NCBI GenBank assembly: GCA_016719785.1
Contig: JADJYJ010000010.1
Coordinates: 124,001 to 188,000, forward strand
Length of the DNA: 64,000 bases
From: Candidatus Amarolinea dominans
GTDB taxonomy: Bacteria > Chloroflexota > Anaerolineae > SSC4 > Amarolineaceae
Direction: 5' to 3'
Shown here: positions 35,732 to 43,850 of the stretch, in pieces
Numbering within the stretch: position 1 is the stretch's first letter
How the letters are laid out: each line of letters opens with the position of its first letter
Made by a program: the position numbers and the translations under genes
The notes under the pieces: generated by a model
What the model saw: only the letters and a program-made list of their open reading frames with translations
Database searches by the model: none
What the model was told of the DNA's origin: nothing

Positions 35732-35815
35732 GGCAGATTGCGTTACAGTCAGGATTCGCAATCTGGCAGATTGCGTTACAGTCAGGATTCGCAATCTGGC
35801 AGATTGCGTTACAGT
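35732..35815. repeat. 33-bp tandem repeat (2.5 copies)
   Basis: Units GGCAGATTGCGTTACAGTCA plus GGATTCGCAATCT start at 35732 and 35765, with a partial third at 35798. Each unit contains the inverted pair AGATTGCG / CGCAATCT. The last copy forms the stop and final codons of the GT4 gene on the - strand. Confidence 0.9.
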
Positions 35816-36945
35816 TGTAGTATGTCGAACACCTGTTGGGCGGTGATTTCCCAGCGGAATCGGCGCAGGTTGTGCTGGCCGTGCGCGATCAGGCTTTGCG
35901 CCAGCGCCGGCTCCGTCAGCAGGCGCCACAGGCCAGCCGCGATGGCGTCTGTGTCGTGTGGATCCACAAGCAGCGCGCCCGCGCCGGCCACTTCCGGACA
36001 CGATGACGTGGAAGATGTCAACACCGGTACGCCGCACGCCTGCGCCTCCAGGATCGGGAAGCCGAAGCCTTCGTATAGCGAGGGAAAGACCAGGGCCGCC
36101 GCGCCGGACAGCAGCGCCGGCAAGTCCGTTTGCGGCACGTAGCCGAGGATGCGCACCTGGTCGCCCAGTCCGAGGCCGCGGATCGGCGCCAGCACCTGGT
36201 CCGAGAGCCAACCAGGCTTGCCGGCCAGCACCAGTTGCGGGGGCGCTGCGTCCGGGCGTTCAGCCGCCCAGCGCGTCAGGAGGTGGGCAAAGGCCTGCGC
36301 CACGCGCACCAGGTTCTTGCGCGGCTGCAGGGTGCCCACATAGAAGAAGTAGGGCGCGGACAGGCCATAAGCCGCGGCGGTCCTCTGCAGCAGGCTCGGA
36401 TCAGCGGGCCGTTGCATGGTGGGGGTGAAGCCGGGATAAACCACGCTGATGCGCCGAGCGTCCACCCCCAGGCGCCGGGTCAGATCATGGGCGGTGGCGT
36501 GCGAATCGGCCAGGATGTGCGTGGCGACGCGCCCATGCCAGCGGGTGGTCAGGTCCAGGTAGAGACGCTGGCGCAGCGGGTGCGCCTGCGGGAAGAAGAG
36601 ATAGCCCAGGTCGTGAATCGTCACCAGGGTGCGCCGCGGGCGCCATAGGGGCAGCACGTGCGCCGGCACAAAGAGCACATCCGGCGGGCGACGCAGCATC
36701 TCCAGGCTAAGGCGGGCGTGCGTCCACAGGCGCGGGCTGGGGATGATGCGCCAGTCCGCGCCGGCCCAGGCCTGGCGGGTGGTCTGATCGGGCGCCACAT
36801 CGGTGTAGAGGCGCAGAGATGGCGGCGCGGGCCGCGTGGGCGCCAGGCGCAGCAGCGATTCGATGAGCTGGCGGGAGTAAAGCTCCGTGCCGGTGCGTTG
36901 ACTTGCCGGGCGCAGGGCGCGGCTGGCATCAATGCCCAGTAACAT
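35809..36945 (-). CDS. GT4 family glycosyltransferase (mannosyltransferase-like)
   Basis: 378 residues. LGIDASRALRPASQRTGTELYSRQLIESL opens the acceptor domain; the C-terminal donor domain has FFYVGTLQPRKNLVRVAQAF and the EX7E motif in FPSLYEGFGFPILEAQACGVPVLTS. Its ATG overlaps the tsaC stop by one base. Predicted to add a hexose to a lipid-linked or surface glycan from a nucleotide-sugar donor. The C-terminus ends in the 33-bp repeat. Confidence 0.9.
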   Translation of the reverse strand: MLLGIDASRALRPASQRTGTELYSRQLIESLLRLAPTRPAPPSLRLYTDVAPDQTTRQAWAGADWRIIPSPRLWTHARLSLEMLRRPPDVLFVPAHVLPLWRPRRTLVTIHDLGYLFFPQAHPLRQRLYLDLTTRWHGRVATHILADSHATAHDLTRRLGVDARRISVVYPGFTPTMQRPADPSLLQRTAAAYGLSAPYFFYVGTLQPRKNLVRVAQAFAHLLTRWAAERPDAAPPQLVLAGKPGWLSDQVLAPIRGLGLGDQVRILGYVPQTDLPALLSGAAALVFPSLYEGFGFPILEAQACGVPVLTSSTSSCPEVAGAGALLVDPHDTDAIAAGLWRLLTEPALAQSLIAHGQHNLRRFRWEITAQQVFDILQL

Positions 36946-37580
36946 CAGTCGGCAGCCAACAGGCGCCGCAGCCGCGCCAGGTCGAGCGCGCCAGGGCGTA
37001 AAATGGCCGGTGGCTGCACGGTGAGGTCAACCACGGTGGAGGCCACGCCGCCCGCACAGGGGCCGCCGTCCAGCAGCAGTTCGATGCGGCCGTCGAGCTG
37101 CGCCAGCACCGCGTCTGCGGTAATGGCTGCGGCCTGGCCCGATAGATTGGCGCTGGTGGCGGCCAGCGGCGCGCCCAGGCGCTGCGCCAGGGTGCGCGGC
37201 AGGGCATGGTCTGGCAGACGCACGGCCACCGACGGCCCGCCCGCGGTGACGATGTCCGGCAGCAAGGGGCCGCGTGGCACCACCAGGGTCAGGGCGCCCG
37301 GCCACAAGGCCGCGATCAGCCGCCACGCCAGCGCCGGCACGTCACAACTGACACGTTCCAGGTCGGCCGCCTCGCCGAGCAGAAGCGGAATGGCCTTGCC
37401 CTCCGGGCGCACTTTGGCCGCGAAGAGGCGCTTCACCGCGTCCGGCAGCAGGGCATGCGCGCCGACGCCGTAGACGGTATCGGTGGGGAAAGCCACCAGT
37501 CCGCCCGCGGTCAGGACCGCCACCGCTTGCGCCACGGCGTCCGGCATGTCGGTAGAGATGACCAGCGTTTTCATTGACAT
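36945..37580 (-). CDS. tsaC: Threonylcarbamoyl-AMP synthase
   Basis: 211 residues, YrdC/Sua5 domain only. AFPTDTVYGVGAHA, KVRPEGKAIPLLL and APLAATSANLSG are the canonical motifs. It makes L-threonylcarbamoyl-AMP for t6A37 tRNA modification. The start is ATG 37580 or 37574 (MSMKTLV); both are 10-16 bases after CTGAGAAG. It lies between a HAD phosphatase gene and the GT4. Confidence 0.93.
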   Translation of the reverse strand: MSMKTLVISTDMPDAVAQAVAVLTAGGLVAFPTDTVYGVGAHALLPDAVKRLFAAKVRPEGKAIPLLLGEAADLERVSCDVPALAWRLIAALWPGALTLVVPRGPLLPDIVTAGGPSVAVRLPDHALPRTLAQRLGAPLAATSANLSGQAAAITADAVLAQLDGRIELLLDGGPCAGGVASTVVDLTVQPPAILRPGALDLARLRRLLAAD

Positions 37581-37587
37581 CTTCTCA

Positions 37588-37622
37588 GGTCATTTCGTGT
37601 CAATTCGTGAAATTCGTGGCCG
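37588..37622. repeat. CACGAATT-type repeat
   Basis: TCGTGTCAATTCGTGAAATT and flanks match the repeat at 4204-4318. It overlaps the last codons of the HAD gene. Confidence 0.75.
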
Positions 37623-38445
37623 AATCCGCATCGAGAACAAAGTGCTCCAGGACGACGGCAGCGCCGTCATCGTCAACGGTGGGGGCCTGCCAGCGGGCCG
37701 CGGCCTTGACCTGCGCGGTGGCATTGCCCATGGCGATCCCCATCCCTGCCCAACGGATCATGCTCAGGTCGTTTTCAGAATCGCCCACCGCAATCACCTC
37801 CTCCTGGCGGATACCCATCTGTGCAGCCAGCCAGGCCAGCGCCCCGCCTTTGGATGTTCCGTGCGGTACCAGTTCAACGAACAGTTCGTGCGTGCGCAGA
37901 ACCTGGATCTGCTCCCCAAACTGCGCGTTGAGCTTGGCGTGGATGGTGTCGCACATGGCCGGCTCGCCGGTGAAAACGATTTTTTCCGGATCGTGGGTGA
38001 TGGCCTGGCGCAGGTCACTGACGTGGTGCCAGGGCAAGCCGAACCAGCGGTCATAGAACGCAACCGGATAGTGCAGCCGTTGCAGGTAGATTTCGCCATC
38101 CTGATAGACCGAGATGTCCCAGTCGAATGGCTGCACCCAGGCCACAACCTGGTGTGCGAGGCCGACCGGCAGGGTAGACCTGTGCAGCGTGGTCGCGGTC
38201 TGCAGGTCATAGACCCAGCCGCCCTGGTAACAGATCAATGGGACGTTGATGCCCAAGGCGGTGGCGAGCGGGAGTATGGGCGTGACGCCGCGGCCGGTGG
38301 CCAGGGTGATGGCCACACCACGCGCCTGCACCTGCGTGGCTGCGGCCAGGAAGCGTGGGGAGACACGCATCGAGGCGCCCGGTTCGGCGTCCCTGGAAAA
38401 GGCGCAGAGGGTGCCATCTACATCGAAAGCGATCAAACGATACAT
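37600..38445 (-). CDS. HAD-IIB (Cof-type) sugar phosphatase
   Basis: 281 residues. FDVDGTL carries the nucleophile Asp, TLATGRG is motif II, and motif IV is AVGDSENDLSMIRWAGMGIAMGNA. The C2B cap lies in between. These proteins dephosphorylate small phosphorylated metabolites such as sugar phosphates or flavin precursors. The final residues DADSATNFTN are encoded by a CACGAATT repeat, so the native end is probably a few residues earlier. Located 20 bases upstream of tsaC. Confidence 0.9.
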   Translation of the reverse strand: MYRLIAFDVDGTLCAFSRDAEPGASMRVSPRFLAAATQVQARGVAITLATGRGVTPILPLATALGINVPLICYQGGWVYDLQTATTLHRSTLPVGLAHQVVAWVQPFDWDISVYQDGEIYLQRLHYPVAFYDRWFGLPWHHVSDLRQAITHDPEKIVFTGEPAMCDTIHAKLNAQFGEQIQVLRTHELFVELVPHGTSKGGALAWLAAQMGIRQEEVIAVGDSENDLSMIRWAGMGIAMGNATAQVKAAARWQAPTVDDDGAAVVLEHFVLDADSATNFTN

Positions 38446-38467
38446 GGTTTACGAACTTTCAGGTACA

Positions 38468-38660
38468 CTGGAGTTTATGCACAATGTGGTTTTTCCCCAC
38501 TGACATCAAGAAGGGTCTTTGGGACTTCCCGTGGAAGACAAAAAACACCCTGTGGATTGGGCGGTCGCGCACCACTACGGGTAGGGACTCGTCACGGGAA
38601 GTCCCAAAGACCTTGTGCGTTGAAATGGCGTGTACGCCCCAGCAGTGCATAAACTCTACT
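38468..38660. mobile_element. MITE-like nested inverted-repeat element
   Basis: Outer inverted repeats GAGTTTATGCAC (38471-38482) and GTGCATAAACTC (38645-38656) enclose a second perfect 20-bp pair, GGTCTTTGGGACTTCCCGTG at 38514-38533 and its complement at 38593-38612. The interior has no convincing gene. Size, nested symmetry and abutment on the prmC stop codon suggest a non-autonomous element or a large structured repeat. Confidence 0.6.
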
Positions 38661-39723
38661 GCACGCGCACCAATCGGTCCAGGCCGGCGAAGTCCTGGAA
38701 AACAGTCACCTCAGCGGCGGGGAAGGCATGGCGGGCCAGCGCCGCGACCCGGAAGCCCTGATCGCTGCCGATTTCCAACAGGAGTACGCCGCCAGGACGC
38801 AGGTAAGACGGCGCCTGGCTGAGCAGTTGTTCGATGAGTTGCGTGCCGTTCGGTCCGCCATCGAGCGCCAGGCGTGGTTCGTAGTTGGCAATGTCGGGCG
38901 CCAGGTTAGGAATGTCGGCCGTCGCCACGTAGGGCAGATTGGCGGTGATGATGTCAACCGGCTGCGGCAGCGGGCTGAGCAGGCTGCCGGCCAAGAATTG
39001 CAGGCGCTCGGCCACCTGCATGCGTGTTGCGTTTTTCTGGGCCACGGCCAACGCATCGGTGGAAATGTCGCTGGCGTAGATCGTCACCCGGGGATGATGG
39101 CGGGCTACGCTGACGGCAATGGCGCCGCTGCCGGTGCCGACATCGGCCATGAGAACGCCGCTGCCAGGGGTCGGCGGCCGGTAGAGCTGCGCGTAGGGCG
39201 GGTAATTGCCTGGCCCGTGCCCGTTGCTGCCGTTCGTTCGGCTGCCCGCGGTCGGCGCAAGCGCCACGCGACTGTCCAATGACTCGATCGCCAGGATGGC
39301 ATGTTCAACCAGGATTTCTGTTTCTGGTCGCGGCACCAGCACTTGGGGCGTGATGAGAAAATCCAGCCCGTAGAAGCCGCGGCTGCCGATGAGATAGGCC
39401 ACCGGCTCATGCCGGCGCCGGCGCTCGATCAGCTCTTCGAAGTGGGCGCGTTCCGTCGCGCTGAGAGGGCGTTCAGGGTGGGCATACAGCCCGACGCGAT
39501 CGGTGTGCAGTACAAAGGCCAGCAGAATTTCGACATCGAGGCGGGGGGTCTCGGAATTGGAGCTGCGGAGGCGTTGGTTGGCGGCGGCCATGGTCCGGCC
39601 GACGGTCGTGCTCGGATCGAGGCGCCAGGCGAATGTAAAGGAAGGATTGATGGTTTCTGGCACGGGCGGGGTATATCTGTTCCCTCGTTGGAACATGGCC
39701 GGTCTGGCATTGACCTGCATCAT
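38656..39723 (-). CDS. prmC: Peptide chain release factor N5-glutamine methyltransferase
   Basis: 355 residues; ATG 39723 follows AGGAGG by 9 bases. It has the PrmC N-terminal helical domain, then VPRPETEILVEH, MADVGTGSGAIAVSVA (SAM motif I) and ANLPYVA, where the usual NPPY reads NLPY. A loop insert around residues 150-180 (TAGSRTNGSNGHGPGN) is unusual. It methylates the GGQ glutamine of release factors; prfA lies directly upstream, the typical arrangement. Confidence 0.9.
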   Translation of the reverse strand: MMQVNARPAMFQRGNRYTPPVPETINPSFTFAWRLDPSTTVGRTMAAANQRLRSSNSETPRLDVEILLAFVLHTDRVGLYAHPERPLSATERAHFEELIERRRRHEPVAYLIGSRGFYGLDFLITPQVLVPRPETEILVEHAILAIESLDSRVALAPTAGSRTNGSNGHGPGNYPPYAQLYRPPTPGSGVLMADVGTGSGAIAVSVARHHPRVTIYASDISTDALAVAQKNATRMQVAERLQFLAGSLLSPLPQPVDIITANLPYVATADIPNLAPDIANYEPRLALDGGPNGTQLIEQLLSQAPSYLRPGGVLLLEIGSDQGFRVAALARHAFPAAEVTVFQDFAGLDRLVRVQ

Positions 39724-39741
39724 AGCGTCAGTCCTCCTGCA

Positions 39742-39850
39742 AAGGCGTCATGTTCGACGCTGGCGTGCTGATTGGTGGGATCGCGCCGGCGCCATTGCCG
39801 GGCGATCCAGGGCACAGGTGTGGATACGATGGCGTCAAACATGACGCCTT
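39742..39850. repeat. Inverted repeat element between prmC and prfA
   Basis: AAGGCGTCATGTTCGACGC (39742-39760) is matched by the complement GGCGTCAAACATGACGCCTT (39831-39850), giving a 19-20 bp stem around a 70-base interior. It may act as an RNA processing site or be another small repeat. Confidence 0.65.
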
Positions 39851-39870
39851 CTTGGCAACATCGCTTGGGT

Positions 39871-40956
39871 TCATTCATTGCTTTCGGCAGCTGCCTGCAG
39901 GCGTTCAGCCTGGTCAGCTGTGTTCAACTCGTTGATAAACTCATCCAGATCACCGGCCAGCACAGCCTCCAGTTGATAGAGGGTTTTGCCAATGCGGTGA
40001 TCGGTGACGCGACTTTGGGGGAAGTTGTAGGTGCGGATTTTTTCGGCGCGTTCGCCGCTGCCAACCTGACTGCGGCGCGTGGCATCCAGGGCTGCGTTTT
40101 GCCGGTGCTGTTCCGCATCGTAGAGGCGGGCGCGCAGAATCTGCATGCCTTTGATCTTGTTCTGCAACTGCGATTTTTGGTCCTGGCTGGAAACCACAAG
40201 CCCGGATGGCAGGTGGGTGATGCGCACGGCCGAGTCGGTGGTGTTGACACTCTGACCACCGGGGCCGCCCGCGCGAAAGACATCTATGCGCAAGTCCTCC
40301 GCACGGATGTCCACTTCCACTTCATCCATTTCGGGTAACACGGCTACGGTGGCCGTGGAGGTGTGGATGCGTCCCTGTGACTCGGTGGACGGCACGCGCT
40401 GCACGCGATGCACGCCGCTCTCGTACTTCAGCCGCGAATAGGCGCCGCGGCCGCGCACCTCGAAGATGATCTCTTTGAAGCCACCGATGCCCGATTCATG
40501 CGAACTGAGGAGTTCCACTTTCCAGTTGTGCGCTTCGGCATAGCGGGTGATCATGCGAAACAGGTCGGCTGCAAACAGGCCGGCCTCGTCGCCGCCGGTG
40601 CCGGCCCGAATTTCCACAATGACATTGCGCTCGTCGTTGGGGTCCTTGGGCACGAGCAGCAGGTGCAACTGTTCTGCCAGGGCCGTCTGCTCTTGGGCGA
40701 GGGCGGTCAATTCTTCACGCACCAGGGCGACCAGATCGGGATCATTGTCGCCTATCAACAGCGCGCTGGCCTCAGCCTGGTGGGTAACAACCTGCCGGTA
40801 GCGCAGGTAGGTTTCCACCAACGCGGTCAGACCCGCGTGCTCCTGCGCCGCTTCCCGCATCACGGTGCGTTGATTGTCGTTGAACAGCGCTGGATCGCCC
40901 AGCTGGCGGGTCAACTCATGATAACGGGCAACCGTTGCATCTAGTTTGTCGAACAT
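39871..40956 (-). CDS. prfA: Peptide chain release factor 1
   Basis: 361 residues from ATG 40956 ([15 protein letters not shown]), preceded by AAGGA. It contains [14 protein letters not shown] and the GGQ motif in [19 protein letters not shown]. The tripeptide PxT-type anticodon region is [21 protein letters not shown]. It recognises UAA/UAG and triggers peptide release. Upstream of prmC on the same strand with 147 bases between, occupied by the inverted-repeat element. Confidence 0.95.
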   Translation of the reverse strand: MFDKLDATVARYHELTRQLGDPALFNDNQRTVMREAAQEHAGLTALVETYLRYRQVVTHQAEASALLIGDNDPDLVALVREELTALAQEQTALAEQLHLLLVPKDPNDERNVIVEIRAGTGGDEAGLFAADLFRMITRYAEAHNWKVELLSSHESGIGGFKEIIFEVRGRGAYSRLKYESGVHRVQRVPSTESQGRIHTSTATVAVLPEMDEVEVDIRAEDLRIDVFRAGGPGGQSVNTTDSAVRITHLPSGLVVSSQDQKSQLQNKIKGMQILRARLYDAEQHRQNAALDATRRSQVGSGERAEKIRTYNFPQSRVTDHRIGKTLYQLEAVLAGDLDEFINELNTADQAERLQAAAESNE

Positions 40957-41089
40957 GCGTCCTTCGCTGCCCCCCACCACGGTCGGCTTGGCGATCGCGG
41001 CAAGGAAGGTATTTTATGGTCATGAACTACTGCAAGCAGGCACGAATTGCGCCTGTTTCCTCAGGCGGAAAAGTGAAGTTCATTCCCGC

Positions 41090-41227
41090 GTGCAGGATAC
41101 TACGTCTCCCGCGTGCAGGATACTACGTCTCCCGCGTGCAGGATACTACGTCTCCCGCGTGCAGGATACTACGTCTCCCGCGTGCAGGATACTACGTCTC
41201 CCGCGTGCAGGATACTACGTCGTCAGT
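41090..41227. repeat. 23-bp tandem repeat, six copies
   Basis: GTGCAGGATACTACGTCTCC plus CGC is repeated head to tail at 41090, 41113, 41136, 41159, 41182 and 41205, essentially without divergence. There are no spacers. It sits between prfA and the PRTase gene; the rest of the interval 40957-41246 has nothing recognisable. Confidence 0.95.
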
Positions 41228-41246
41228 CCACTGACTATGATGCTTG

Positions 41247-41825
41247 TTACTTCTGATCTATGAAAACAGGCAAGTTAGCCAGCGCAATGACATCCTGCCA
41301 GCCGTCATCGTTGCCTTCGGTAAACACCGCGGCGGTGGCAATGGCGGTCGCGCCGGCCTTGGTGATGACCGATCTCATTCCTGTCAACGTGCTGCCTGTG
41401 CTGACCACATCATCCACCAGGATGACCTTGCGGCCTGCGATGCTGGCATGGTCTTTTTCATCCAGAAAGAGCTGCTGCGGCGCACCGGTGGTCATAGACA
41501 GAGTCTCAGCCGAGATGGCCGCGCCCATGTAGGGCTTGTACGTCTTGCGCAGGACGATATAGGGCAGACCCAGGAGCGCGGACAGCTCGTAGATCAGCGG
41601 GATGCTCTTGGCCTCCGCGGTGACGAGGACATCGGCGCCGCCCGCTTGCTGTTTGATGCGCTCAGACAGAACCGCTGCCGTCGCCTTGACCACGGTGGTA
41701 TCGCCGAGCATGTTGAAGACCGCAATGCGTACCCCCGGCGCCACCTCGAACAGGGGTAAGCGGCGGGTCAGACCCGCAATTTCGACAGTATAAAATTCAC
41801 GTTCGCCAGCCAACTCAACCTCCAT
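41247..41825 (-). CDS. Phosphoribosyltransferase (adenine/xanthine PRTase-like)
   Basis: 192 residues. The PRPP-binding loop is VILVDDVVSTGSTLTG, preceded by an APRT-like core (DVLVTAEAKSIPLIYELSALLGLPYIVLRKTYK). It probably salvages a purine base, but the base is not determined because the hood residues are not diagnostic. Followed upstream by a family C repeat. It may equally be a PurR-type regulatory PRTase domain, though no HTH is present. Confidence 0.85.
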   Translation of the reverse strand: MEVELAGEREFYTVEIAGLTRRLPLFEVAPGVRIAVFNMLGDTTVVKATAAVLSERIKQQAGGADVLVTAEAKSIPLIYELSALLGLPYIVLRKTYKPYMGAAISAETLSMTTGAPQQLFLDEKDHASIAGRKVILVDDVVSTGSTLTGMRSVITKAGATAIATAAVFTEGNDDGWQDVIALANLPVFIDQK

Positions 41826-41878
41826 CTTAATCTCTCATCTTAATCTTCATGCATCAGACAATGGTATCTTCTCAATTT

Positions 41879-41936
41879 GTAGGGGCGCACCCTTGCGGTC
41901 GCCCACGCGGGCAGGCGCAAGGCCATGCCCCTACCC
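41879..41936. repeat. Family C repeat
   Basis: GTAGGGGCGCACCCTTGCGG, TCGCCCACGCGGGCAGGCGC and AAGGCCATGCCCCTACC; near-identical to 30785-30835. Confidence 0.88.
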
Positions 41937-41987
41937 CGGATTATTGAAAAGATACAAACAATGCCTTTGCGTTGATATGTTTTCAAG

Positions 41988-42947
41988 TCAAGGTGTGGGC
42001 GAGGGCGGTTGCATGCTCTGCATCTGAGCCGCTTGCAACAGCATCGCCATGCGCACCCGTGCCAGCGCGGCCAGGTTGGGGTCATCCTCGTCGGCCAGCA
42101 CTGCCGTGCGCTTGTATGCCTCGATCGCTTCGTCGAGGCGCTCTTGCATCTCTGCGGCGTTGGCCAGGACGTAATACGCCTGGGGCGACCGGTCGTTCAA
42201 CGCCAGCGCGGCGCGGGCGTCCCGTTCGCCCTCTGCCGCGCGCTGAATCTGCAAGTAGATGAAGGCGCGTTCGACATAAAAGCGCACCGGATCGGCGATG
42301 AGCAGTCGCGCCTGGTCATACCACGGTTCAGCGGCCTGCGGCTCGCCCATCTGTTCACGCAACACTCCCAGCCAGATGAGCAGGTCGGGTTCGGCAGGCG
42401 TCAGGTGAATCGCCTGTTCGTACTGCGTAAAGGCGCCGGCCCAATCTTCAACCTGGATGTAGCGCTCGGCCTGCAGGCGATGCGCCTCGGCCGCGGCCAC
42501 GTTGGGATCCTGCGGGAAGAAGTGCCGCAGCAGGAGTAGGGTCACGACGCCGAGCACAGTGACGGCGCCCACGATGGTCAGCCTGCGGCGCCAGGTGCGG
42601 CGTCGCTCAGCCATCAGGGTCTGATCCAGATACCACCACCAGCGCGCCGGTTCGGCTTGCGCCTGCTGGCGGGCGACATCCCACGCGGCAATGGCCGGAA
42701 CGACCCAACGCGTGCGGGCGCGCAGGGCGCGTTGCAAGGCCTCCCAGCGCCCGCGCTCCGCACGCAGGTCCATGCCATTCTGTTCCAGCGCCGGCAACTG
42801 CGCCCAAAGCTGATCGAACGTCGTCAACAAGGCGGACGCGGCCGTCCCCTGCGCGCGGAGCATGGGCAGCGTGCGTTCAGCCTGGTCAAGCAGCTGGCGC
42901 ACCTGGTCCGCCGGGGTGCTGTTTTCACGAACGATGTCATGGGCCAT
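41988..42947 (-). CDS. TPR membrane protein
   Basis: 319 residues. An N-terminal soluble helical part (about 1-120) is followed by one transmembrane helix (TIVGAVTVLGVVTLLLLRHFF, about 125-145) and a C-terminal TPR domain (ERYIQVEDWAGAFTQYEQAIHL and following). A scaffold topology is likely; specific partners are unknown. Just upstream lies the MBL hydrolase gene on the same strand. Confidence 0.75.
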   Translation of the reverse strand: MAHDIVRENSTPADQVRQLLDQAERTLPMLRAQGTAASALLTTFDQLWAQLPALEQNGMDLRAERGRWEALQRALRARTRWVVPAIAAWDVARQQAQAEPARWWWYLDQTLMAERRRTWRRRLTIVGAVTVLGVVTLLLLRHFFPQDPNVAAAEAHRLQAERYIQVEDWAGAFTQYEQAIHLTPAEPDLLIWLGVLREQMGEPQAAEPWYDQARLLIADPVRFYVERAFIYLQIQRAAEGERDARAALALNDRSPQAYYVLANAAEMQERLDEAIEAYKRTAVLADEDDPNLAALARVRMAMLLQAAQMQSMQPPSPTP

Positions 42948-42968
42948 GATTGTCTGTGTCGCTTGCCC

Positions 42969-43826
42969 CTACGAATCGGTCACGGCAGTGCGCCGTATTT
43001 CTTCGTAGACACGGCCAATACCCTGTTTGATCTGGGATTCGATCTTGGCCTTGCGGCCAGCCGGGATGGGGAACCAGGTAACCAGGTCCTTGACCAGGAG
43101 CGAGCCGGTCTCTTGCTTGGATTTGCCCTGTCGGAACATATGCTTGACCTGGGCGCGCATGTAGCGAATATACTCGGTCACCCGGTCCACGGCTTCGACG
43201 CCGCACGGCGGGCCATGCCCCGGCACAATGGTCACCGGATTGAGCTTTTTGATGAAGGCCAGGCCGTGCAGCCAGTCGCGCGAGTTGGCCTGCGCCATGT
43301 AGGGATGCTGATCCAGCCATACTGCATCGCCGGAAAACAGGACGCGCTCCGCGGGCAGCCACACCACGGCCGTGGCCAGCGTGTGCCCGCCAATCCAGAT
43401 CAAGCGCACCTCGCGCCCGCCGCGCAGGAGGGTCAGACGCTTCTTGAAGGTGATCTCAGGGCGGATGATCTGCAGATCGTTGAACTGCACCTGGATGTCC
43501 GGCTCTTTCTTGAAAGAGTCGCGCACCCGCTGCTTGAAGTTATCGGTGTAGCCGCGCATCTCCTTCCAGGCGCGCTCATGGGCAACCACCGGCGCCGGCA
43601 AATAGAACTGATTGCCCAGCGAATGTCCCCGATGATGATCGGTGTTGATGACGTAGAGGATGCGGGCGTTGGAGGATGCTTCGGCCACATGCTTGCGCCA
43701 GGCTTGCGCCTGCGCCGGGACCATGGGCGTATCCACCAGGATGACGCCATCCTCTGTGATGATGCAGCCGACATTGGCATTGCGATAGCCGGTTTCCACA
43801 AACACGCCCGGTGCAATCTCTTGCAT
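42969..43826 (-). CDS. MBL-fold metallohydrolase
   Basis: 285 residues from ATG 43826, preceded by GAGGAG; an in-frame GTG two codons earlier is less well placed. It has the zinc-binding NTDHHRGHSLGN (HxHxDH variant), LIWIGGHTLATAVVWLPAERVLFSGDAV, and VPGHGPPCG. The substrate is unknown; SoxH/quinoprotein-relay-like members look similar. Followed downstream by the TPR membrane protein. Confidence 0.88.
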   Translation of the reverse strand: MQEIAPGVFVETGYRNANVGCIITEDGVILVDTPMVPAQAQAWRKHVAEASSNARILYVINTDHHRGHSLGNQFYLPAPVVAHERAWKEMRGYTDNFKQRVRDSFKKEPDIQVQFNDLQIIRPEITFKKRLTLLRGGREVRLIWIGGHTLATAVVWLPAERVLFSGDAVWLDQHPYMAQANSRDWLHGLAFIKKLNPVTIVPGHGPPCGVEAVDRVTEYIRYMRAQVKHMFRQGKSKQETGSLLVKDLVTWFPIPAGRKAKIESQIKQGIGRVYEEIRRTAVTDS

Positions 43827-43850
43827 ACACAACTCCTCGTGATCGTAAAC

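Noticed and set aside
35732..35815. CRISPR or iteron origin
   Set aside because: Only 2.5 contiguous units, no spacers, no replication gene nearby; it lies at a glycosyltransferase gene end.
41090..41227. CRISPR array
   Set aside because: The 23-bp units are head to tail without unique spacers, and no cas genes are nearby.
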